A DNA stretch of 64,000 nucleotides, from assembly GCF_019916085.1 (NCBI RefSeq), contig NZ_CP049834.1, positions 1-64,000 on the forward strand, read 5' to 3'. Position 1 is the stretch's first letter. Each line of letters starts with the position of its first letter. The translations under genes and the position numbers were made by a program. Below the pieces are notes generated by a model. The model did not search any database, had not been told where the DNA came from, and was given only the letters and a program-made list of their open reading frames with translations. Below, in pieces: positions 17,862-26,701 of the stretch. This stretch comes from Aquirufa lenticrescens. Its GTDB lineage: Bacteria; Bacteroidota; Bacteroidia; Cytophagales; Spirosomataceae.

Positions 17862-20486
17862 ATGACCTCTTCTCAGATACGTCAACAATTTTTGGATTTC
17901 TTTCAATCTAAAGGCCATTTAATTGTTCCTTCTGCTCCTTTGGTGGCTAAAAATGACCCTACCCTTTTGTTTAACAACTCGGGGATGGCGCAATTCAAAG
18001 ATTTCTTTTTAGGCAACGGTACTCCGCCCTCAAAAAGAATCGCGGATACGCAAAAATGCCTTCGAGTGTCAGGAAAGCACAATGACTTAGAGGATGTGGG
18101 GTTTGATACCTACCACCACACGATGTTTGAGATGTTAGGTAACTGGTCTTTTGGCGATTATTTTAAACAAGAGGCACTTACTTGGTCATGGGAATTATTA
18201 ACGGAGGTATTTAAATTACCGAAAGACCGCATCTATGTATCGGTTTTCGAAGGTGATAAAAAAGATGGGGTTCCGTTTGATCAAGAGGCATTCGATATTT
18301 GGAAGGCCATTGTGGGCGAGGATCGCATCATTTATGGTAATAAAAAAGATAATTTCTGGGAGATGGGCGAAACAGGACCTTGTGGACCTTGTTCTGAAAT
18401 CCATATTGACTTAAGAAATCAAGACGAAGTAGATTCGATTCCAGGAAAAAGCCTAGTGAATGCGGACCACCCGCAAGTAGTAGAGATTTGGAATAACGTA
18501 TTTATGCAGTTTGAAAGAATGGCAGATGGTTCTTTGGTACCGCTTCCGAACAAACACGTAGATACAGGAATGGGCTTTGAACGTCTTTGTATGGCGATTC
18601 AAGGAAAGCAATCGAATTATGATACGGATGTTTTCCAAGGTACTATTCAATATATCGCTTCGAAAAGTGGAAAGAAATACGGAGACGAAAAATGGGCTGA
18701 CATCGCGATGCGCGTTATTGCTGACCATATTCGTGCCATCGCCTTTACGATTGCAGATGGACAATTGCCTTCTAACAATAAAGCAGGCTATGTCATCCGT
18801 CGAATCTTACGTCGTGCAGTGCGTTATGGCTATACGTATTTGGACTTCAAAGAGCCTTTCTTGCACTTATTAATCCCTGGATTAGCGAAACAATTCGAAG
18901 GAGTCTTTGATGAATTAATCTCACAAGAAGCCTTTGTAGCTAAAGTGATATATGAAGAGGAAGTATCCTTCTTACGCACTTTGTCTTCCGGATTAGTTCG
19001 TCTAGACAAATTAATGGAAGATTGTTCTGGCAAAGTATTATCAGGCGATGACGTGTTCGAATTAAATGACACCTACGGTTTTCCAGTTGACTTAACGGCT
19101 CTAATTGCTCGTGAGAAAGGTTTGGATATCGATGAGTCTGGATTTAATGCAGCATTGAAGGCTCAAAAAGAGCGTTCGCGCAAAGATGCAGGCGCTAGTG
19201 CTGAAGATTGGGTAATCGTGAACGAAGGTGATGAAGTAAGCTTTATCGGATACGATTCAAATGAGACAGATACCCAAGTTTTAAAATACCAAAAGATTCA
19301 AAATAAGGCTGGTGTTCAATACAAAGTTGTTTTAGAAACGACTCCTTTCTATGCTGAATCCGGTGGACAAGTGGGCGATACAGGTGTTTTTGTTTTCGCT
19401 ACATCAGGTATTTCTCTTCCAGTGATTGATACGAAGAAGGAGAATGATTTGATTGTACATATCTTATCAGATGCGCGCATTGAGACTCTAGCGAGCGAAC
19501 CAGTGAAAGCGAGCATTGCTACGTTACGTCGTCGTGCTATTACACACCACCACAGTTCTACTCACTTGATGCAAGCCGCTTTACAAGAAGTGTTAGGTAA
19601 GCACGTGGCGCAAAAAGGTAGCTTAGTGAACGAGGATTTATTGCGATTTGACTTCTCTCACTTCCAAAAAGTAACGGATGAAGAGATTAAGCAAATCGAG
19701 CAGATTGTGAATGCCAAAATCGCAGAGAACATTCCTTTGTTAGAAGAACGAAACGTTCCTATTGCAGAAGCGAAAGAAAAAGGGGCTATGGCCTTATTTG
19801 GCGAAAAATACGGGGATTTTGTGCGCGTGATTACTTTTGACAAGAACTTCTCGGTTGAGCTTTGTGGAGGAACACACGTTCCGTCTACAGGTGAAATTGG
19901 CTTATTTAAAATCACTGCAGAAAGTTCTGTTGCTACGGGCGTTCGTCGTATTGAAGCCATCACTTCTCAAAAGGCTTATGAATTATTAAGCGAGCAAGAA
20001 GCTTTATTGAGTGAGATCAACGACTTATTGAAAGCGCCAAAAGATCTGGTTAAGGCGGTGGCTAACTTAATTGAGAGTAATTCTTCACTACAAAAAACGG
20101 TTGCAGCTTACCAACAGAAAGAAATTTCAGGTTTAAAAAATAGCCTAGTAAAAGAAATCGTGGCTGGACCTATTAATTCCATCATTAAACAAGTATCTGC
20201 TCCTACGGCAGATGCATTGAAGAATTTAGCTTTCGATTTACAAGAAAACCAAGAGAACTTATTCGTGCTATTGGCGGCTGAAATCGAAGGAAAAGCTAGT
20301 TTAGCGATTTCCATTTCGAAAGGCTTAGTAGATAGCAAAGGATTAGATGCGGGTAAAATCATTCGTGATTTAGCCAAAGAAGTACAAGGTGGTGGAGGTG
20401 GACAGCCATTCTTGGCTACGGCAGGTGGTCAAAATCCAGCAGGTATCCCTAAGTTATTAAGTTTAGCGCCTTCTTATATCGTCTAA
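17862..20486 (+). CDS. alaS: Alanyl-tRNA synthetase
   Basis: Charges tRNA-Ala. 874 residues, full length for the family: class II catalytic core from the N-terminus (motif 1 region LLFNNSGMAQFKDFF; motif 2/3 around HTMFEMLGNWSFGDYF and GMGFERLCM), tRNA-recognition helices, the editing domain with HHHSSTHLMQAAL near 565 and the downstream CGGTH zinc/editing motif near 669, and the C-terminal DHHA1 domain ending in VQGGGGGQPFLATAGG. No frameshift or missing motif is visible. It is followed 5 bases later by a pabB-like gene. Confidence 0.98.
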   Translation: MTSSQIRQQFLDFFQSKGHLIVPSAPLVAKNDPTLLFNNSGMAQFKDFFLGNGTPPSKRIADTQKCLRVSGKHNDLEDVGFDTYHHTMFEMLGNWSFGDYFKQEALTWSWELLTEVFKLPKDRIYVSVFEGDKKDGVPFDQEAFDIWKAIVGEDRIIYGNKKDNFWEMGETGPCGPCSEIHIDLRNQDEVDSIPGKSLVNADHPQVVEIWNNVFMQFERMADGSLVPLPNKHVDTGMGFERLCMAIQGKQSNYDTDVFQGTIQYIASKSGKKYGDEKWADIAMRVIADHIRAIAFTIADGQLPSNNKAGYVIRRILRRAVRYGYTYLDFKEPFLHLLIPGLAKQFEGVFDELISQEAFVAKVIYEEEVSFLRTLSSGLVRLDKLMEDCSGKVLSGDDVFELNDTYGFPVDLTALIAREKGLDIDESGFNAALKAQKERSRKDAGASAEDWVIVNEGDEVSFIGYDSNETDTQVLKYQKIQNKAGVQYKVVLETTPFYAESGGQVGDTGVFVFATSGISLPVIDTKKENDLIVHILSDARIETLASEPVKASIATLRRRAITHHHSSTHLMQAALQEVLGKHVAQKGSLVNEDLLRFDFSHFQKVTDEEIKQIEQIVNAKIAENIPLLEERNVPIAEAKEKGAMALFGEKYGDFVRVITFDKNFSVELCGGTHVPSTGEIGLFKITAESSVATGVRRIEAITSQKAYELLSEQEALLSEINDLLKAPKDLVKAVANLIESNSSLQKTVAAYQQKEISGLKNSLVKEIVAGPINSIIKQVSAPTADALKNLAFDLQENQENLFVLLAAEIEGKASLAISISKGLVDSKGLDAGKIIRDLAKEVQGGGGGQPFLATAGGQNPAGIPKLLSLAPSYIV

Positions 20487-20491
20487 ACTCC

Positions 20492-21460
20492 ATGAACTCT
20501 ATCCCCTTTTCTCCCTTTACAGAGGTGGCTAAACAGCTGGACCAATGGGGCGAAAAGGGGATTCCTTTTGTCTTTTTAGTCGATTATTCACTGGAAAATG
20601 CCTGGGCAGGATCTGAAGAAGAGGCGAAAGACTTAGGAATACTTTTTGAATTTGATGGATCTGGCATCCTGTCTGAACAGGTATCCTTTCAGAAAACTCC
20701 CCTTTCATTCGAATCGTATGCTGAGAAATTCAAACAAGTTCAAGCTGGTTTAAAAAGGGGCGATTCGTTTCTCTTGAATTTAACTGCCGAAACACCCATA
20801 GAGACATCTCTTCACCTCTCTGAGATTTTTCAAAGAGCGGACGCTCCCTACAAAATACGGTGTAGAGATCAATTCACTTCTTTTTCTCCGGAGACCTTCG
20901 TGCGAGTTCAAGGAAATAAAATTTCTTCTTTTCCGATGAAGGGTACGTTAGAGGTTACTGCGAATTCAGATGCACGTCAACTTCAAAACGATCCTAAAGA
21001 AAAGGCGGAGCATGCCACCATCGTGGATTTAATCCGCAATGATTTAAGTAAAGTAGCTTTTCCTATTCGTGTAGAAAAATACCAATACATCGAACGGGTG
21101 AAAACAAATTCGGGGGAACTTTGGCAGATGTCCTCTAAAATTAGCGGAGAATTAATACCAGAATTACGCAATAAATATGGTTCCATTTTACTTGAATTAT
21201 TACCCGCTGGATCCATTACCGGAGCACCTAAAAAAGCGACAATGCAACTTATTAAAGAGGCCGAACAATATGACCGCGGATTTTATACCGGAATTATGGG
21301 TAAATTTGATGGAAAATCATTCAATTCTGGCGTGATGATTCGATTTATCGAAAAACAAAATGAGGGACTTGTTTTCAAAAGTGGCGGCGGCATCACCGTA
21401 TTTTCTGATGTCAAAAAAGAATACGACGAATTAATCCAAAAAGTTTATCTCCCCTTTTAA
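20492..21460 (+). CDS. pabB: Aminodeoxychorismate synthase component I-like (PabB/chorismate-binding)
   Basis: Chorismate-utilising enzyme that likely makes 4-amino-4-deoxychorismate for folate synthesis. 322 residues, shorter than E. coli PabB (about 450): the N-terminal half is reduced and the catalytic half is intact. Motifs include GDSFLLNLTAETPI (about 90-103), SFSPETFVRVQGNKISSFPMKGT (about 130-152), IVDLIRNDLSKVA and ELLPAGSITGAPKKATMQLI (about 233-252), which favours PabB over anthranilate synthase or isochorismate synthase. It is 1 base from a class IV aminotransferase gene, matching a pabB-pabC pair. Confidence 0.85.
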   Translation: MNSIPFSPFTEVAKQLDQWGEKGIPFVFLVDYSLENAWAGSEEEAKDLGILFEFDGSGILSEQVSFQKTPLSFESYAEKFKQVQAGLKRGDSFLLNLTAETPIETSLHLSEIFQRADAPYKIRCRDQFTSFSPETFVRVQGNKISSFPMKGTLEVTANSDARQLQNDPKEKAEHATIVDLIRNDLSKVAFPIRVEKYQYIERVKTNSGELWQMSSKISGELIPELRNKYGSILLELLPAGSITGAPKKATMQLIKEAEQYDRGFYTGIMGKFDGKSFNSGVMIRFIEKQNEGLVFKSGGGITVFSDVKKEYDELIQKVYLPF

Positions 21461-21461
21461 C

Positions 21462-22061
21462 ATGTTCTCTTTCTTAGAAACCATCTGCATACAAGACGGA
21501 AAAGCGCAACATCTGGATTTCCACCAGATGCGGGTCAATGAGACTTTTGACCAATTTTTTCCGGAATGGGAACCGTTCGATGTGGAAGACCTTGTCTCAG
21601 AACAGTCATTGCCTACAGAAGGAACACATCGACTTCGTATAACGTACCAAGAGGATCCAGAAACCATTGAAATTCTACCTTATACTAAAAAGGATATTAA
21701 ACGATTCGCTTTAGTGGATACAGGAGAAATCGATTATGGCTTTAAATGGAGCGAGAGAGGTTTTTTTCAAACCTTTTTAGAGGCTCACCCAGAAGCAGAT
21801 GAGGTGATTTTTGTGAAAGATGGAAAAGTGCAAGATTGCAGTATGGCGAATTTAGCGTTTTTGAAAGAGGGGATTTGGTACACGCCGGAAGATCCTTTGC
21901 ATTGGGGAACAACAAGAGCACGATTGATTATTGAGGAAGAGATAGAAGAAACTGATATTTTAGTTGAAGAATTATCCTCGTATGAACGCGTTTGTTTAAT
22001 TAACGTATTTCGACCACTTTCGTTGGAAAATTCCCTTTCGGTAGCCGAATCTATTTTGTAA
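21462..22061 (+). CDS. pabC: Class IV aminotransferase, probable aminodeoxychorismate lyase
   Basis: PLP enzyme expected to convert aminodeoxychorismate to p-aminobenzoate. 199 residues, about 70 shorter than E. coli PabC; the shortened N-terminal half is typical of a Bacteroidota subgroup as I recall it. The likely PLP lysine is Lys95 in GFKWSER, and the cofactor-phosphate region VQDCSMANLAFLKEG lies at about 126-140. The C-terminal WGTTRARLI fits the class IV pattern. The 1-base spacing after pabB supports the role. Confidence 0.75.
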   Translation: MFSFLETICIQDGKAQHLDFHQMRVNETFDQFFPEWEPFDVEDLVSEQSLPTEGTHRLRITYQEDPETIEILPYTKKDIKRFALVDTGEIDYGFKWSERGFFQTFLEAHPEADEVIFVKDGKVQDCSMANLAFLKEGIWYTPEDPLHWGTTRARLIIEEEIEETDILVEELSSYERVCLINVFRPLSLENSLSVAESIL

Positions 22062-22069
22062 ATTGATCT

Positions 22070-23500
22070 ATGTCTACCGATAAAAGTCCCAGCTTTTTAT
22101 TGCACCAAAAGTTTCCTTTTGAACCCACGCCCTCTCAGGCGTCCTTGTTCCAAAAGTTAAGCACTTTTGTACTCAATAAAGACGAATGGGCTCCTTTGAC
22201 CTTCATTATCAAAGGCTATGCCGGTACAGGAAAGACGACTGTTATTTCGACCTTAATTAAAATCTTACCTGCCTTTGGCTATAAGACACAATTAATGGCC
22301 CCTACTGGCCGTGCTGCCAAGGTGATGGCTAATTATGCCAAGAAAAAAGCGAGCACTATTCATAAAAAGATTTATCGCCAAGTAAGTAACCCGCATTCTG
22401 GGGCACTGAGTTTTCAGCGAATGAATAATTATGCCACGAACACCGTATTTATCGTGGATGAGGCGTCGATGATTACGGATGAATCAGATTTTGGTACCAA
22501 TAGCTTATTAACCGATTTAATCGAATACGTATTTACGAATCCGGAGAATGGCCATACGGGTAATAAATTAATCTTCGTGGGGGATACAGCTCAATTGCCT
22601 CCCGTAGGTAAAAGCCTCTCTCCTGCTCTTTCTAGAGATTATATTTCCTCTGAATTCCACATGGAAGTGCTGGATCATGAGTTAATTGATGTCATGCGTC
22701 AAGACCTGGATTCCGGTATTTTATACAATGCAACCGCTTTAAGGCAATTGCTCTTAGCGAATTCGACAGCCATTCAATTTAATACCAAATCCTTCAAAGA
22801 TATCTTCCGAATGACGGGAGAAAAGATGGAGGATGGGATGCATTATGCTTACAAGAAGTTTGGGAAAGAAGAAACGATTTTACTGACACGATCAAACAAG
22901 AGTGCCGTTCAGCTGAATGAATTCGTCCGAAGAACGATTCTGTACCAAGAAGATGAAATATCCAGTGGTGATTTGCTCATGATCGTTCGCAATAATTACC
23001 ATTGGCTTGATGAGGATTCTCCTGCAGGATTTTTAGCGAATGGGGATTTTGTGGAGATCATGAAGATCAAAAGAGAAGAAGAAATGCATGGACAACGGTT
23101 CCTAGATGTTTCTTTGCGACTTTGTGACTATGAAGACCATCCGCCCATTGAGGCTAAAATCTTATTAGAGACCTTGCATTCCACGGAATCTGCACTAGGA
23201 AGAGAGGCAAACAAAAAGCTATATGATTCTGTTTGTGAGGATTATGCACATATTCCTAAGAAAAAGGAACGCACCGAGGCCATTCGTAAAGATCCCTATT
23301 TGAATGCTTTACAAGTGAAATTCGCCTACGCTTTGACTGTTCACAAATCACAGGGTGGACAATGGGCTGCGGTATTTGTAGATCAGGGCTATCTTAAGGA
23401 AGATCAAATTGATGCCGAATACCTACGCTGGCTATATACCGCTATTACCCGTGCGAGTCACGAAATATTCTTGGTCAACTTCCACAAACGCTTCTTCTAG
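22070..23500 (+). CDS. RecD-like ATP-dependent DNA helicase (SF1B)
   Basis: Superfamily 1B DNA helicase of 476 residues. Motif I GYAGTGKTTV (about 49-58), motif II FIVDEASM (about 128-135), motif III VGDTAQLPPVG (about 171-181) and the C-terminal UvrD-like block ALTVHKSQGGQW…YTAITRAS (about 422-458). It is shorter than RecD2 (about 700 or more) and lacks its N-terminal domains, so it is a stand-alone helicase rather than a RecBCD subunit. It overlaps the convergent marR gene by 4 bases. Confidence 0.88.
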   Translation: MSTDKSPSFLLHQKFPFEPTPSQASLFQKLSTFVLNKDEWAPLTFIIKGYAGTGKTTVISTLIKILPAFGYKTQLMAPTGRAAKVMANYAKKKASTIHKKIYRQVSNPHSGALSFQRMNNYATNTVFIVDEASMITDESDFGTNSLLTDLIEYVFTNPENGHTGNKLIFVGDTAQLPPVGKSLSPALSRDYISSEFHMEVLDHELIDVMRQDLDSGILYNATALRQLLLANSTAIQFNTKSFKDIFRMTGEKMEDGMHYAYKKFGKEETILLTRSNKSAVQLNEFVRRTILYQEDEISSGDLLMIVRNNYHWLDEDSPAGFLANGDFVEIMKIKREEEMHGQRFLDVSLRLCDYEDHPPIEAKILLETLHSTESALGREANKKLYDSVCEDYAHIPKKKERTEAIRKDPYLNALQVKFAYALTVHKSQGGQWAAVFVDQGYLKEDQIDAEYLRWLYTAITRASHEIFLVNFHKRFF

Positions 23501-23988
23501 AGTTTCGAGTTTGCAAAAGACTCACTCTCTGAGTCTAAGTAAGCATTCGATTCATAATGAAGCAACATAGATTCCATGGCTGACCTGATTTGGTCTAATT
23601 TATCTGTCCCAATCACTTGGGATAATTCTTTATCTACTTTTATCCGACATTCATTTAAGGCCGCTAAAAACTGTTCTCCTGAAACAGTCGTTTGAATTAA
23701 AGTCGCCCGTAAATCCTCTGGGTGTTTGAGATTCATCAAAAAGCCTTTCTCCGCTAATTCGTGCACTAATTTGCTAATCGCTTGTTTAGAAACGTGCACC
23801 TTTTTGGAAATCTCTGCCGCCGTTATTCCCTCTTCTTTCAAATTCATCATGACCATCACGTGACCTACTTTAAAGTCTTGGTAACCCATTTCAGCTAAAT
23901 AATGGGCATTCAACGACTTGATAACGCGATAAGACTTCGCAAAAAGTCGAGTTAGAAACAATTCTGATTCCTCGCGGTGTTTATTCAT
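23497..23988 (-). CDS. MarR family transcriptional regulator of the efflux operon
   Basis: Winged-helix repressor of 163 residues. The HTH is at about 58-80 (ITAAEISKKVHVSKQAISKLVHELAEKG) with a wing HPEDLRATLIQTT following; this is the MarR arrangement with flanking dimerisation helices. It is divergent from the HlyD/EmrB/TolC genes, with a palindrome and two divergent promoters in the 83 bases between, so it very likely represses both itself and the efflux operon. The inducer is unknown. Confidence 0.88.
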   Translation of the reverse strand: MNKHREESELFLTRLFAKSYRVIKSLNAHYLAEMGYQDFKVGHVMVMMNLKEEGITAAEISKKVHVSKQAISKLVHELAEKGFLMNLKHPEDLRATLIQTTVSGEQFLAALNECRIKVDKELSQVIGTDKLDQIRSAMESMLLHYESNAYLDSESESFANSKL

Positions 23989-23992
23989 AACA

Positions 23993-24054
23993 CAAACTTA
24001 ATACAAGTAATTTAGTCAACCAAATTGACTTTATTGAAAAATAAGCTAGCTTTG
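23993..24054. promoter_or_regulatory. Divergent promoters and MarR operator, marR/emr
   Basis: Plus strand: TTG (24025-24027), 19-base spacer, TAGCTTTG (24047-24054). Minus strand: TTG (complement of 24021-24023), 20-base spacer, TAAGTTTG (complement of 23993-24000). Both -33 elements fall inside or at the edge of an inverted repeat AGTCAA-N5-TTGACT (24014-24030), a good MarR-type operator. One bound dimer would cover both promoters. The marR start site would fall within a few bases of its ATG (23988), i.e. near-leaderless. Confidence 0.7.
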
Positions 24055-24071
24055 TAATCAAATCCATTCTT

Positions 24072-25109
24072 ATGACAGATACGCATAAACCTAAAAAGAA
24101 TTTACCTAAGATCATTCTAGCCCTAGTAGTCCTTTTAGGAGGCTATTATGGAATTAGTAAATACCGATACGCGACCACGCACGAAGACACAGACAACGCA
24201 CAAATTGAAACCTATTTTGTTCCTGTATTGCCACGCGTTTCTGGTTTTGTGAAATCGGTAAGCGTTCATGATTATGAAATGGTGAAAGCGGGTACCGTTT
24301 TAGTCGAAATCGATAAGGAAGAGGCTAAACTTGCCTTATCTGAAATGGAAGTTGATTTAGATCAAGCAAATATCGATGTGACAGCTGCTAAAGCTAATTT
24401 GACTAGTCTTCAAAAAGCGATTCAAGCACAACAAGCGCAAGTAAAAACGGCTGAATATTTGAAAAATAAAGCGGAAAGAGATTTGAATCGCAATAGTGAA
24501 TTAGAAAAAGCGAAGGCGATTACGCACCAACAATGGGTCGATACGAAAGATCAACTAGAGTTAGCTAATATCAAGTATTTTGGCTCGATTGATGAGTTGA
24601 ATAGTACTAAGTCAAAATTAGCTATCCAAGAATCTGCGGTTAAGCGTGCAGAGAACTTAGTAAAAAACAAAGAGGTGAAGATTGCACAACAAAAATTGAA
24701 ATTAAATTACTACACCATTTCAGCTCCTGTATCGGGAAGAATCGGAAAGAAATCCATAGAACCAGGTCAATTTATTCAGGTTTCTCAACCCTTAATGACG
24801 ATTGTGGATAATAATACGTTTTGGGTAGTGGCTAACTTTAAGGAAACACAAGTTCAAAAATTACATGCTGGAATGGAGGCTGAGTTAACCATTGACGCTT
24901 TCCCTAAAGAGAAAATCAAAGGTAAAATCGTTTCTATTTCTGAATCAACTGGGGCGAAAACGTCTCTTTTGCCTCCGGATAATTCATCAGGTAACTTCGT
25001 TAAAGTAACCCAACGCATTCCTGTTAAAATTGAAATTTCAGATCTAGCTAAGTACAAATCCATGCTTCGCGCAGGTATGTCTTTAGAAGTATCTATCCCC
25101 TTGAACTAA
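24072..25109 (+). CDS. emrA: HlyD/EmrA-type membrane fusion protein
   Basis: Periplasmic adaptor linking the EmrB-type pump to TolC. 345 residues: short cytoplasmic basic N-terminus, one membrane helix (about 12-28), first biotinyl-lipoyl half (VLPRVSGFVKSVSVHDYEMVKAGTVLVEID, about 50-80), a long alpha-helical coiled-coil hairpin (about 85-215), the second lipoyl half (YYTISAPVSGRIGKKSIEPGQF) and a beta-barrel domain (WVVANFKETQVQKLHAGMEAEL). First gene of the three-gene operon under the MarR operator. Confidence 0.92.
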   Translation: MTDTHKPKKNLPKIILALVVLLGGYYGISKYRYATTHEDTDNAQIETYFVPVLPRVSGFVKSVSVHDYEMVKAGTVLVEIDKEEAKLALSEMEVDLDQANIDVTAAKANLTSLQKAIQAQQAQVKTAEYLKNKAERDLNRNSELEKAKAITHQQWVDTKDQLELANIKYFGSIDELNSTKSKLAIQESAVKRAENLVKNKEVKIAQQKLKLNYYTISAPVSGRIGKKSIEPGQFIQVSQPLMTIVDNNTFWVVANFKETQVQKLHAGMEAELTIDAFPKEKIKGKIVSISESTGAKTSLLPPDNSSGNFVKVTQRIPVKIEISDLAKYKSMLRAGMSLEVSIPLN

Positions 25110-25113
25110 TTTC

Positions 25114-26697
25114 ATGGAGCGCCCGCAAGGATTTGCCAAATTTATTATTGTTATAACGACCATCACGGCTGCTGTGATGGAGTTATTGGACACGACCATT
25201 GTCAATGTGGCCCTGAACCAGATTTCTGGTGCTTTGGGAGCTACGATTGAGGATATCGCGTGGGTTATTACTAGCTATGCCATAGCAAACGTGGTGATTA
25301 TCCCGATGACAGGATTTTTAGGCGAGTATTTTGGCCGAAAAAATTACTACCTCGGATCGATGATTCTGTTTGGTATTGCGTCCTATTTCTGTGGGATGAG
25401 TGAAACGCTATGGGAATTAGTCTTTTGGCGATTTATACAAGGAATTGGTGGAGGAGCCCTCCTATCCACGTCACAAGCCATTTTATTTGATGCCTTTGAA
25501 CCAGAAGATCGGCCCATGGCCTCTGGATTTTTTGGGATGGGTATCATCTTAGGACCGTCTTTAGGACCCGTTTTGGGTGGATATTTAGTAGATAATTTTC
25601 ACTGGTCTGATATCTTCTTAGTCAACATTCCTATTTGCGTGATTGCGGTAATCCTAACCCTAGTTTATATCGACCGAAAGGAAGGCGAAGGGGCCAATCG
25701 AAAGAATATGGCGATCGATTATCTGGGAATATTGTTGTTAATGGTAACCGTAGGGGGTTTACAGTTCATGTTAGAAAAGGGAGAATCAGAAGACTGGTTT
25801 GATTCTCGCTTAATTAATATTTGCGCCTTTTTATTTGTGGGTGGCCTTGCTGCCTTTATTTACCGCGAATTACATACAAAATCTCCGGTCGTCAATATTC
25901 GTATTTTCCAAAACCAAACATTCACCATGAGTTCCATCTTCACGTTAGTGGGTGGATTCGGCTTGTTTACCTCTGTTTTCGTGTATCCGATTATGGTACA
26001 ACGAATAAATGGTTTGACACCTACGGAAACGGGATTATCTTTAATGGTTCCCACCTTTTTAGGGGTCTTTTTGTTCCCAGTTATTGGTCGTGCACTTTCC
26101 AAAGGAGCAAAGCCACTTCCCTTCATGGTATTTGGCATTTTGATCTATATTGTATTCGGTTTTATCGGTGGTGAATCAACGAGCGATATGGGCCGTTGGG
26201 ATTTCTTTCCTATGCAGATGCTTCGCGTCATCGGAGTTTCTTGTCTACAAATGCCCCTAATTAATCAGGCGGTAGCTGGTTTAAAGCCCCAAGAATATGC
26301 TTCAGGTATCTCCTTGACCAATATGATTCGTCAGCTGGGTGGTGCTTTTGGTATTGCAGTGGCTAATAATTATGCGACAACTCGTGCTGCACAACATCGT
26401 TCCGATTTACTAGCGAATGTAACGGCTGAAAATCCATTATTCCAGCAGCGATTCCAAGGAATTGCGCAATCGATGGCCCAGAAAACAGGCGAGATTGCTC
26501 GTGCCGGCGAAATGGCCTACAAGCAGATTGATATGGCGGTAACTAAGCAAGCCTATTACTTAGCTTATTTGGACACATTCCGATTAGTTTCCATCATTTT
26601 CATCCTAATATTTCCTTTCGTTTTCTTAATCAGAACTCCCAAGAAGGATAAAAAAGACATCGAGAAAATTTTAAAGGCCAGTGAAGAGGCCCATTAA
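25114..26697 (+). CDS. emrB: EmrB/QacA-type MFS drug exporter (DHA2)
   Basis: Proton-driven multidrug exporter of the 14-helix DHA2 family, 527 residues. The N-terminus carries motif D1-like LDTTIVNVALNQI (about 25-37); FLGEYFGRKNYY is the loop 2-3 motif A; GPSLGPVLGGYLVD is motif C in helix 5. A cytoplasmic tail of charged residues ends the protein. It starts 4 bases after the adaptor gene and overlaps or abuts the TolC gene, so the three genes form one export system. Substrates unknown. Confidence 0.93.
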   Translation: MERPQGFAKFIIVITTITAAVMELLDTTIVNVALNQISGALGATIEDIAWVITSYAIANVVIIPMTGFLGEYFGRKNYYLGSMILFGIASYFCGMSETLWELVFWRFIQGIGGGALLSTSQAILFDAFEPEDRPMASGFFGMGIILGPSLGPVLGGYLVDNFHWSDIFLVNIPICVIAVILTLVYIDRKEGEGANRKNMAIDYLGILLLMVTVGGLQFMLEKGESEDWFDSRLINICAFLFVGGLAAFIYRELHTKSPVVNIRIFQNQTFTMSSIFTLVGGFGLFTSVFVYPIMVQRINGLTPTETGLSLMVPTFLGVFLFPVIGRALSKGAKPLPFMVFGILIYIVFGFIGGESTSDMGRWDFFPMQMLRVIGVSCLQMPLINQAVAGLKPQEYASGISLTNMIRQLGGAFGIAVANNYATTRAAQHRSDLLANVTAENPLFQQRFQGIAQSMAQKTGEIARAGEMAYKQIDMAVTKQAYYLAYLDTFRLVSIIFILIFPFVFLIRTPKKDKKDIEKILKASEEAH

Positions 26698-26701
26698 TCA
26701 T

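Noticed and set aside
24012-24032. The marR/emr palindrome as a terminator
   Set aside because: The stem is 6 bp and not followed by a T-run; it lies exactly over two -33 elements, so an operator is the better reading.
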